From: DATBHZ01 sp036557185 | GTDB taxonomy: Bacteria > Actinomycetota > Acidimicrobiia > IMCC26256 > JAENVU01 | Assembly: GCA_036557185.1 (NCBI GenBank) | Contig: DATBHZ010000091.1 | Location: 1-19,303, forward strand | Direction: 5' to 3' | DNA length: 19,303 nt | Part shown: piece after piece, positions 6,094-12,108 of the stretch | Layout of the letters: each line of letters opens with the position of its first letter | Position numbering within the stretch: the stretch's first letter is position 1 | Notes under the pieces: model-generated | Database searches by the model: none | Told to the model about the DNA's origin: nothing | The model's input: only the letters and a program-made list of their open reading frames with translations | Translations under genes and position numbers: made by a program

Positions 6094-7428
6094 ATGCCGC
6101 TTGACCGTGGGGAGCTGCTCCAGCGGGCGCAGGCGGTGCTCGCCGCCAACCAGCGCGGCGCGTACACGTGCCCGTCGACCACGTTGTATCCCCACCAGTG
6201 GCTCTGGGACTCGTGCTTCACGGCGATCGGACTCGCTCGTTACGACGCGCCGCGGGCCGCGGCCGAGATGCGATCGCTGTTCCGGGGCCAGTGGAGCAAC
6301 GGGATGCTGCCCCACATGATCTTCGGGGAGCACAGCACCGATCTCGGCAGCAAGCAGATCTGGCAGTCCCGCCGGCACCCGCTCGCACCGCGCGACGTCG
6401 ACACGTCGTGCATCACGCAACCGCCGCTCGCGGCTGTCGCCGTCTGGCGCGTCGGACGCGCGCTTGCGGACGCCGAACGCGAAGCCTTCTGGACCGAGCT
6501 CTTCCCCAAGGTCGTCGCCTATCACCGCTGGCTGTACGACGAGCGGGATCCCGAGGGGACCGGTCTCGTGACCCTGATCCACCCATGGGAGTGCGGGCTC
6601 GACACGACGCCGCCATGGATGCGCGCGCTGCAGGACATGCCGCTACCACCCTGGCTCGACGTCGGTCTCAAGCTGCGTGCAGCGCGCCTCGTGCGCCTGT
6701 TCCGCCGCGACACGCACTACCTCCCGGCGAACGAACGCTCCTCCGACGACGATGGCTTGCGGATGCTCGTGCTCGCGACGCACGCGAGGGGCCACGATTT
6801 CGCGCTCGCATCGATGCCGCCCGGCGACAGCGTCTTGATTCAGGATCTCGGCTTCAACGCGATGCTCACGTTCGCGAACGCCGCGCTGGGTCACATCGCC
6901 GATGCGCTCGGTGCAGCGATCGACTCGTCCCTCGCCGCCCCGATGCAACGCACCGCACGAGCGCTCGAGAATCTTTGGCACGACGAGACGTCGCAGTACT
7001 ACTCCCGCGATGTGACCGCCGCACGCCTGCTCGAGCTCCCGACCGTCGCCACCTTCCTGCCCCTGCTGTCGGAGGAGCTCCCCCCGCACCGAGTCGAACA
7101 GCTCGTCGCGCTCCTCGACGACACGACGAGCTACGCGCTCCCCCATCCCGTCCCGAGCGTGCCGCGCAACAGCGAGGAGTTCCAGGAGCTGCGGTACTGG
7201 AAGGGGCCAAGCTGGGTGAACATGAACTGGCTCATCCGCGAGGGGCTGCGCATCCACGGACACGACGACGCTGCGGAGCGGCTGCGGGACGCGACGCTCA
7301 CGATGGTCGGGCAGGCGGGCTGCTTCGAGTACTTCTCACCGCTCACGGGGGACGGCCACGGCGCGCCGGACTTCTCGTGGACCGCCGCGCTCACCGTGGA
7401 CCTGCTCCACGCGACCGACGCGTTTTGA
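6094..7428 (+). CDS. GH63-family glycosidase, glucosylglycerate/mannosylglycerate hydrolase-like
   Basis: 444-residue (alpha/alpha)6-barrel glycosidase. YPHQWLWDSCFTAIG (32-46) is the substrate-binding signature of the mannosylglycerate/glucosylglycerate hydrolase branch of GH63, and RYWKGPSWVNMNWLI (367-381) is a second conserved block. The expected catalytic pair is Asp170 in HPWECGLD and Glu412 in CFEYFSP, equivalent to the Asp/Glu pair of the mycobacterial glucosylglycerate hydrolase, whose length (about 446) is nearly the same. The predicted reaction is hydrolysis of an alpha-glucosylglycerate-type osmolyte to sugar and glycerate in the cytoplasm; there is no signal peptide. The ATG at 6094 is chosen over the one at 6064 because of the length and the TAGCCT box. 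An esterase gene follows after 14 nt, suggesting one transcript. Other GH63 substrates remain possible. Confidence 0.82.
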   Translation: MPLDRGELLQRAQAVLAANQRGAYTCPSTTLYPHQWLWDSCFTAIGLARYDAPRAAAEMRSLFRGQWSNGMLPHMIFGEHSTDLGSKQIWQSRRHPLAPRDVDTSCITQPPLAAVAVWRVGRALADAEREAFWTELFPKVVAYHRWLYDERDPEGTGLVTLIHPWECGLDTTPPWMRALQDMPLPPWLDVGLKLRAARLVRLFRRDTHYLPANERSSDDDGLRMLVLATHARGHDFALASMPPGDSVLIQDLGFNAMLTFANAALGHIADALGAAIDSSLAAPMQRTARALENLWHDETSQYYSRDVTAARLLELPTVATFLPLLSEELPPHRVEQLVALLDDTTSYALPHPVPSVPRNSEEFQELRYWKGPSWVNMNWLIREGLRIHGHDDAAERLRDATLTMVGQAGCFEYFSPLTGDGHGAPDFSWTAALTVDLLHATDAF

Positions 7429-7442
7429 GGCACCATGAGGCC

Positions 7443-8198
7443 ATGACGACCAGCGTCCTCCCAGGTGCGGAGCCCTTCTCGGCGGCCGGCGGCCCCGATG
7501 GAGCTCTGGTGATCCACGGCTTCACCGGCTGTCCGCAGTCCATGCGACCGCTCGCGCAGAAGCTCGCCGGCGCGGGCTTCGCCGTGGAGCTGCCGCTGCT
7601 GCCCGGTCACGGCACGTCCGTCGACGACATGCTCCCCACCCGGTGGGACGACTGGTTCGCGACCGTCGACGCGGCGTTCGTCGAGCTCTCGGCGCGCAGC
7701 GAGCGCATGGTGCTGGCCGGCCTGTCGATGGGCGGGACGCTCGCGCTCCAGCTCGCCATCGAGCACGAGGGTGTCGCCGGCGTCATCGCGATCAACGCAG
7801 CCCTGATGGACACGACCGAGCCGATGCGCATGCCCCTCCAGGAATTCATCGACGCGGGTGAGGTCACGCTCGCGGGCCTCGGCAACGACGTCGCCGATCC
7901 GAGCCAGAAAGAGCTCGCCTACGAGGAGATCCCGCTCGAGTCGATGATGTCGATGTTCGACGGCATCGACGGCGTGGTCGCGCGCCTCGACCAGGTCCGC
8001 TGTCCGGTCCTGGCGCTGCACAGCACCCAGGACCACGTGGTGCCGCCAGGAGCCACGGAGCTGCTGCAGCACGCTGTCAAGAGCGACCTCGAAGTGGTCA
8101 CCCTCGAGCGCAGCTTCCACGTTGCGACGCTCGACTACGACCGCGACATCGTCGAGGCACGGGCCGTCGACTTCGCGAAGCGCGTTACGGCGCGCTGA
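7443..8198 (+). CDS. Alpha/beta hydrolase, carboxylesterase/monoacylglycerol-lipase type
   Basis: 251-residue serine hydrolase of the Est30/monoacylglycerol-lipase type. VIHGFTG (23-29) supplies the oxyanion hole. GLSMG (93-97) holds the nucleophile Ser95. Asp197 (STQDHVVPP) and His226 (RSFHVATLDYD) complete the triad. A short cap region (about 118-180) sits between them, as in carboxylesterases that cut medium-chain acyl esters. There is no signal peptide, so it acts in the cytoplasm. It starts 14 nt after the glycosidase stop. A GAGG (7437-7440) just ahead of the ATG may serve as the ribosome site, and a 3-codon ATG-AGG-CCA-TGA at 7435-7446 overlaps the start. Pairing with the glycosidase suggests deacylation of acylated sugar-glycerates, which is inference. 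Confidence 0.85.
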   Translation: MTTSVLPGAEPFSAAGGPDGALVIHGFTGCPQSMRPLAQKLAGAGFAVELPLLPGHGTSVDDMLPTRWDDWFATVDAAFVELSARSERMVLAGLSMGGTLALQLAIEHEGVAGVIAINAALMDTTEPMRMPLQEFIDAGEVTLAGLGNDVADPSQKELAYEEIPLESMMSMFDGIDGVVARLDQVRCPVLALHSTQDHVVPPGATELLQHAVKSDLEVVTLERSFHVATLDYDRDIVEARAVDFAKRVTAR

Positions 8199-8208
8199 CG
8201 CGCCTCAT

Positions 8209-9051
8209 CTAACCCTGGCGGTATCGCCGCACGGCGAGCACCGTGAAGACGCCCACGATCGCGATCCACCACAGGATGAAGTGCAACGCCGACGTGGCGA
8301 GCGTCGTGTTGCTCACCTGCTGCAGCGTTCCGTTGCCCAACGCCAAGCCGCGCGCCGTGTTGATCGCCGCGGTGACCGGGCTCACCTCCGCGATGGGCTG
8401 CATCCATCCGGGCAACGACGACACGGGAGCGAACGCGGAGCTGGTGAAGACGAGCGGAAGGATCGGAATGAACACCGCGGCCTGCACCGTCTCGGGGTCG
8501 CGGACCGAGAGCCCGACGTACGCCGAGAACGCCGTGAGCGCGACGCCGAACATCACGACGACGATGATCATCCCGGCCAGTCCGAGCACCCCGCTGTGGA
8601 AGCGGAACCCGACGGCGTACGCGATCGCGGTGAGCATCAGCGCCTGGAGGGTGAGACGCACCGTATCGCTGGTGGTCCGCCCGACGAGGAAGGCCGAGCG
8701 GGCGATGGGAAGGGACCGCAACCGGTCGACCATGCCGGTGTGGAGGTCGTTGGCGATGCCGACGCCCGCACCCATGGCGGCGAAGGTCATCGTCTGCACG
8801 AGCACGGCGGGCACGACGAAGTCCTTGTAGTCGATGCCCGGCAACCGGATGATCGAGCCGAACACGAAGATGAACAGGATCATCTGCATGAGCGGCTGAA
8901 TCGTCGAGAAGACGATGAAGCGCGGGTTGCGCATGACCTTGCGCAGATTGCGTCCGGTGAGCAGCCCGATGTCGGCCGCGACACGCATCGGCGGGAGCGC
9001 CGCGCGCTGCTCGGGTGTCTTGACCGTCACAGCGGTCGTCACAGCAGTCAT
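8209..9051 (-). CDS. ABC-2 type transporter permease (DrrB-like)
   Basis: 280-residue membrane subunit of an ABC exporter. It has an N-terminal cytoplasmic amphipathic region (LLTGRNLRKVMRNPRFIVFS, about 30-49), followed by about six hydrophobic segments, typical of ABC-2 permeases such as daunorubicin DrrB. The conserved loops GVGIANDLHTGMVDRLRSLPI and PLVFTSSAFAPVSSLPGWMQ (the ABC-2 signature before the last helices) are both present. It should form a dimer with the adjacent ATPase to export a hydrophobic drug, lipid or metabolite. The ATG at 9051 lies 1 nt after the ATPase stop, with GGGAG inside the ATPase end as ribosome site, so translation is probably coupled. Substrate unknown. Confidence 0.9.
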   Translation of the reverse strand: MTAVTTAVTVKTPEQRAALPPMRVAADIGLLTGRNLRKVMRNPRFIVFSTIQPLMQMILFIFVFGSIIRLPGIDYKDFVVPAVLVQTMTFAAMGAGVGIANDLHTGMVDRLRSLPIARSAFLVGRTTSDTVRLTLQALMLTAIAYAVGFRFHSGVLGLAGMIIVVVMFGVALTAFSAYVGLSVRDPETVQAAVFIPILPLVFTSSAFAPVSSLPGWMQPIAEVSPVTAAINTARGLALGNGTLQQVSNTTLATSALHFILWWIAIVGVFTVLAVRRYRQG

Positions 9052-9052
9052 G

Positions 9053-10060
9053 TCACACTCCCATCCCGCGTCGGCCGCGGCCCGGTTCGGGCGCCTCGGG
9101 CCTTCCTTCGTCCTCCGCCGCGTGCCCGGTGAGGCTCAGGAACACGTCGTCGAGCGAAGGCCTGCGCAGACCGAGGTCCGCAACACGAAGGTTCTGCGCG
9201 TCGAGCACACGCACGGCCTCCACGAGCGCGAGGGCGCCCTGCGGCGCCGGCACCTGGACGCGGCCGAGGTCGTTGTCGATCGCGATGTCCTTCTCCGCCA
9301 CTTTGAACGTGCGTTGCAGCAGGGAGACCGCAGCCGCGGTGTCGGCGCGATCGTGCAGCGTGAGGTCGAGCATGTCGCCGCCGACGCGGTCCTTGAGCTC
9401 GTCGGCGGTCCCCTCGGCGATGATCGTCCCGACGTCGATCACGCTGATGCGCTCAGCGAGCTGATCCGCCTCCTCGAGGTACTGCGTCGTGAGCACGATC
9501 GTGGTGCCTCGCTCCTTGAGCTCCACGATCACGTCCCAGAGATCGAGGCGGCTGCGCGGGTCGAGGCCGGTCGTGGGCTCGTCGAGGAAGAGCACAGGAG
9601 GCGCGAACATCAGGCTGGCCGAGAGGTCGAGGCGCCGCCGCATCCCGCCGGAGTAGGTCCGCAGCGGCCGGTCGGCCGCGTCGCTCAACTGGAACAGGTC
9701 GAGCAGATCGACTGCGCGAGCATGCGCCGCCGACTTCGACATGCGACACAACCGTCCGACGAGCACGAGGTTCTCCCGGCCGCTCAAGTCCTCGTCGACC
9801 GCCGCATACTGACCGGTGAGTCCGATCGAGCTCCGCACGAGCTGCGCCTCACGCACGCAGTCGTAGCCGCCCACGGTCGCGGATCCCTCGTCGGGGAGGA
9901 TCAGCGTCGTGAAGATCCGGATCGCCGTCGTCTTGCCCGCGCCGTTCGGCCCGAGCAGCGCGACCAACGATCCTTCGGGTACCTCGAAGTCGACACCCTT
10001 GAGCGCCTCGAAATTCCCGAAGCGCTTCACGAGGCCTTTCGCCACCACTCCCCCACTCAC
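9053..10060 (-). CDS. ABC transporter ATP-binding protein (DrrA-like)
   Basis: 335-residue ATPase that powers the neighbouring permease. Walker A GPNGAGKTT (37-45), Q-loop around Gln84, signature YSGGMRRRL (136-144) and Walker B VLFLDEPTTGLD (156-167) are present. The switch position reads VLTTQYLEEAD: it has Gln where most ABC ATPases have His, a known feature of the DrrA group. The C-terminal 100 residues match the DrrA accessory region (LGLRRPSLDDVFLSLTGH). The GTG at 10060 is chosen: it lies 8 nt from TATCTT and gives the normal DrrA length, while the longer reading would run through the divergent promoter and the marR start. An operator-like palindrome covers its promoter, so control by the divergent MarR is likely. 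Confidence 0.92.
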   Translation of the reverse strand: MSGGVVAKGLVKRFGNFEALKGVDFEVPEGSLVALLGPNGAGKTTAIRIFTTLILPDEGSATVGGYDCVREAQLVRSSIGLTGQYAAVDEDLSGRENLVLVGRLCRMSKSAAHARAVDLLDLFQLSDAADRPLRTYSGGMRRRLDLSASLMFAPPVLFLDEPTTGLDPRSRLDLWDVIVELKERGTTIVLTTQYLEEADQLAERISVIDVGTIIAEGTADELKDRVGGDMLDLTLHDRADTAAAVSLLQRTFKVAEKDIAIDNDLGRVQVPAPQGALALVEAVRVLDAQNLRVADLGLRRPSLDDVFLSLTGHAAEDEGRPEAPEPGRGRRGMGV

Positions 10061-10062
10061 AG

Positions 10063-10083
10063 ATGATGAAGATACAACATCAT
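10063..10083. promoter_or_regulatory. Candidate MarR operator in the divergent promoter
   Basis: ATGATG (10063-10068) and CATCAT (10078-10083) form a perfect 6-bp inverted repeat around a 9-nt AT-rich spacer, in an otherwise GC-rich region. The size (21 bp) and position suit a MarR dimer. The spacer contains the -10 box of the ABC gene (TATCTT on the minus strand), and the right arm ends 1 nt before the -10 box of marR. Binding should block both promoters. Whether this MarR binds here is untested. Confidence 0.55.
10069..10074 (-). promoter_or_regulatory. Candidate -10 box of the ABC exporter operon
   Basis: TATCTT on the minus strand fits TANNNT, lies 8 nt before the GTG at 10060, and falls inside the palindrome spacer. 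Confidence 0.45.
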
Positions 10084-10084
10084 G

Positions 10085-10090
10085 TAGGGT
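10085..10090 (+). promoter_or_regulatory. Candidate -10 box of the marR operon
   Basis: TAGGGT fits TANNNT and lies 8 nt before the ATG at 10099. It picks this ATG over those at 10063 and 10066, which lie within the operator. Confidence 0.45.
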
Positions 10091-10098
10091 GTTCAGGA

Positions 10099-10605
10099 AT
10101 GGCGGTACGTCAGCACGGGCATGAAGGCCAGGAGCGCCGCCGCACGGTCTCGACCGACCCGAAGCGGCGAGCGGCGGCACTGCGGGAGATGCTGCGCCTC
10201 GCGCCCCGCCTCGACCGCCTGACGGTCGAGAACCTCAAGCTGCGTGGGTTCACCCGCGCGCGGGCCCGGCTGCTGCTCGCGCTCGACGACGGCGGCCCGG
10301 CGACGATGACCGAGCTCAGCCGTGCCCTCGAGATCACACCGCGCGCCGTGACCGCGCTCGTCGACGGTCTCGAGACCCTCGGTCACGTTCGCCGCCACGA
10401 GCACCCCTCGGACCGGCGCGTCACGATGGTCGAGCTGACCGAGACCGGCGGAGCGACGATCCGGGAGCTCCGTGCCGGCTACCGCCTGCTCGGCGCCGAG
10501 CTCCTGAGCGGCCTGAGCGACAGGGATCTTGCCGCCACCGAACGCGTGCTCCAGCATGTGCGCGAAGCTCTTGACGCCCGCACCGCCAACGGGAGCTCGA
10601 GATGA
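10099..10605 (+). CDS. MarR-family transcriptional regulator
   Basis: 168-residue winged-helix dimeric repressor. The DNA-binding part spans about residues 65-117: helix-turn-helix MTELSRALEITPRAVTALVDGLETLGHVRR, then the wing HPSDRRVTMVELTETG with the conserved DRR. Helices at both ends (25-60, 118-160) form the dimer interface where ligands usually bind and release DNA. The first 20 residues are basic and may be disordered. It is divergent from the DrrAB-type exporter and heads an operon: its TGA overlaps the ATG of the epoxide-hydrolase-like gene (ATGA at 10602-10605). The classic arrangement is a repressor relieved by the compound that the exporter and enzymes act on. Confidence 0.9.
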   Translation: MAVRQHGHEGQERRRTVSTDPKRRAAALREMLRLAPRLDRLTVENLKLRGFTRARARLLLALDDGGPATMTELSRALEITPRAVTALVDGLETLGHVRRHEHPSDRRVTMVELTETGGATIRELRAGYRLLGAELLSGLSDRDLAATERVLQHVREALDARTANGSSR

Positions 10606-10979
10606 CGCCAACCGAAGTCGTGCACGAGTTCATCGCCCGGATCACCAGCCTCGACGTCGACGGCGCGTGCGAGCTGGTCGATGCAGAGGTCGAGTACGAC
10701 AACGTGCCCATGGGCAAGGTGCAGGGACCAGAGGGCATCAAGTCCGTGTTCTCGCAGATGTCCGGGATGATCGACGCGATGGAGTTCGTCACCCACCGCG
10801 AGAGCGCGGCCGGCGATCTCGTGCTGAACGAGCGGACCGATCGGTTCCGCAAGGATGGGAAGTGGGCCGAGCTCCCGGTCGCCGGCGTGTTCGAGGTGCA
10901 CGACGGCCGCATCACCCTCTGGCGCGACTACTTCGACCTCGCGACGATGACCAACCAATTCGCGGAGATCGCCTCATGA
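10602..10979 (+). CDS. Limonene-1,2-epoxide-hydrolase-like protein (NTF2/SnoaL fold)
   Basis: 125-residue small alpha+beta barrel protein. Limonene epoxide hydrolases open an epoxide with water to a trans-diol using Tyr, Asn, an Asp-Arg-Asp triad. The matching residues are here in order: Tyr32 and Asn34 in EYDNVPMG, Arg78 and Asp80 in NERTDRF, and Asp109 in LWRDYFD. The Asn-to-Arg spacing (44) equals that of the Rhodococcus enzyme, and GVFEVHDGRITLWRDYFDL closely follows its C-terminal block. An epoxide hydrolase activity is therefore supported, though the substrate may differ from limonene, as in mycobacterial relatives acting on larger lipids. It overlaps both neighbours by ATGA (10602-10605 and 10976-10979), so it is translationally coupled to the MarR and amidohydrolase genes. 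Confidence 0.85.
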   Translation: MTPTEVVHEFIARITSLDVDGACELVDAEVEYDNVPMGKVQGPEGIKSVFSQMSGMIDAMEFVTHRESAAGDLVLNERTDRFRKDGKWAELPVAGVFEVHDGRITLWRDYFDLATMTNQFAEIAS

Positions 10980-12091
10980 CTGCCACCGCAACGCGTTGCA
11001 TCTCGGCCGACTCGCACGTCACTGAGCCGCCCGACACCTATATCGACCGCATCGACCCCGCGTTCCGCGAACGTGCGCCCCGCGTGCACTTCGACGAGAA
11101 CCTCGGCGACGTGATGCTCATCGACAACGGCAAGAGCCTCGTGCCGTTCTGGCTCACCGCGGCCGCAGGTCGTCCAGCCGACGAGATCCGCCTCGACATG
11201 GGGAAGCGGTTCGAGGATCTGCACGCGGGCGGCTGGGACCCGAAGGCACGGATCGGCGACCAGGACGTCGACGGCGTCGCCGCAGAGGTCATCTACCCGT
11301 CGGTTGGGATGTTGCTGTGCAACCACCCGGACCGCGCGTACCAGCACGCGTGCTTCGACGCGTACAACCAGTGGATCGCGGAGTTCTGCTCCTTCTCCCC
11401 CGGCCGTCTCATCGGGCTCGGCCAGACCGCGATGGAGACGGCTGCCCAAGGCATCAAGGACCTCGAAGCCATCAAGGCGCTCGGCCTGCGGGGCGTGATG
11501 CTGCCCGGCATCCCCGGCGAGGCCGACTACGACGACCCGATCTACGACGACTTCTGGGAAGCGATCGTGGACCTCGACCTGCCACCGTCCTTCCACATCC
11601 TCACGACGAAGTCCGAAGACCCGTTCGGCAAGGTACGCGGGCCGCGCCTGAACACGTTCCTCTCGGTGATCCGCGCCAACCAGGACATCATCGGCACGCT
11701 CATCTTCAGTGGCGTGTTCGATCGTCACCCCAGGTTGCGCATCGTGTGCGTGGAGGCCGATGCGGGCTGGGCGCCGCACTACATGTATCGCATGGATCAC
11801 GCGTACGACCGGCATCGCAACTGGCTCACCGCGGGTGAGCTCCAGCGCAGGCCGAGCGAGTACTTCTACGACCACGTCTACATGACGTTCCAGGACGACT
11901 GGGTCGCGTTCCGCACCGCGGACCTGATGAACACGGAACGGCTCATGTGGGCCAACGACTTCCCGCACAGCGACGCCACCTGGCCCGACTCCCAAGCGCT
12001 GCTCGCCGAGCACACCCAGCACCTCACCCCCGAGGCTCGGGAGCAGATCCTCCACGCGAACGCGGCGGCGCTCTACAGCATCAGGGTCTGA
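10976..12091 (+). CDS. Amidohydrolase-2 family metal-dependent hydrolase (second copy)
   Basis: 371-residue TIM-barrel metal hydrolase or decarboxylase. The N-terminal metal pair is Asp12 and His14 in ISADSHVTEP. The barrel histidine is in SFHILTTKSEDP. The C-terminal acidic site is in MWANDFPHSDATWPDS. CVEADAGWAPHYMYRMDHAYDRH is typical of the large actinobacterial subgroup found beside flavin monooxygenases and CoA enzymes in catabolic clusters. The frame is open far upstream, but that part is a shadow of the two preceding genes; the ATG at 10976 overlaps the previous stop as ATGA. It is related to, but clearly diverged from, the copy at 92-1282. Probable role: cleavage of a product of the coupled epoxide hydrolase pathway (inference). 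Confidence 0.88.
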   Translation: MTATATRCISADSHVTEPPDTYIDRIDPAFRERAPRVHFDENLGDVMLIDNGKSLVPFWLTAAAGRPADEIRLDMGKRFEDLHAGGWDPKARIGDQDVDGVAAEVIYPSVGMLLCNHPDRAYQHACFDAYNQWIAEFCSFSPGRLIGLGQTAMETAAQGIKDLEAIKALGLRGVMLPGIPGEADYDDPIYDDFWEAIVDLDLPPSFHILTTKSEDPFGKVRGPRLNTFLSVIRANQDIIGTLIFSGVFDRHPRLRIVCVEADAGWAPHYMYRMDHAYDRHRNWLTAGELQRRPSEYFYDHVYMTFQDDWVAFRTADLMNTERLMWANDFPHSDATWPDSQALLAEHTQHLTPEAREQILHANAAALYSIRV

Positions 12092-12108
12092 GCGCCGAGA
12101 GATCCCCC

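Noticed and set aside
7131..8120. 329-codon minus-strand frame opposite the GH63/esterase junction
   Set aside because: Runs across the ends of two well-supported plus-strand genes and has no domain signature.
8915..10066. 383-codon plus-strand frame opposite the ABC transporter genes
   Set aside because: Shadow of the ABC ATPase; its end would also cross the divergent promoter region.
10529..10975. Upstream extension of the second amidohydrolase frame
   Set aside because: It overlaps the MarR and epoxide-hydrolase-like genes in another frame and lacks similarity to the family N-terminus.
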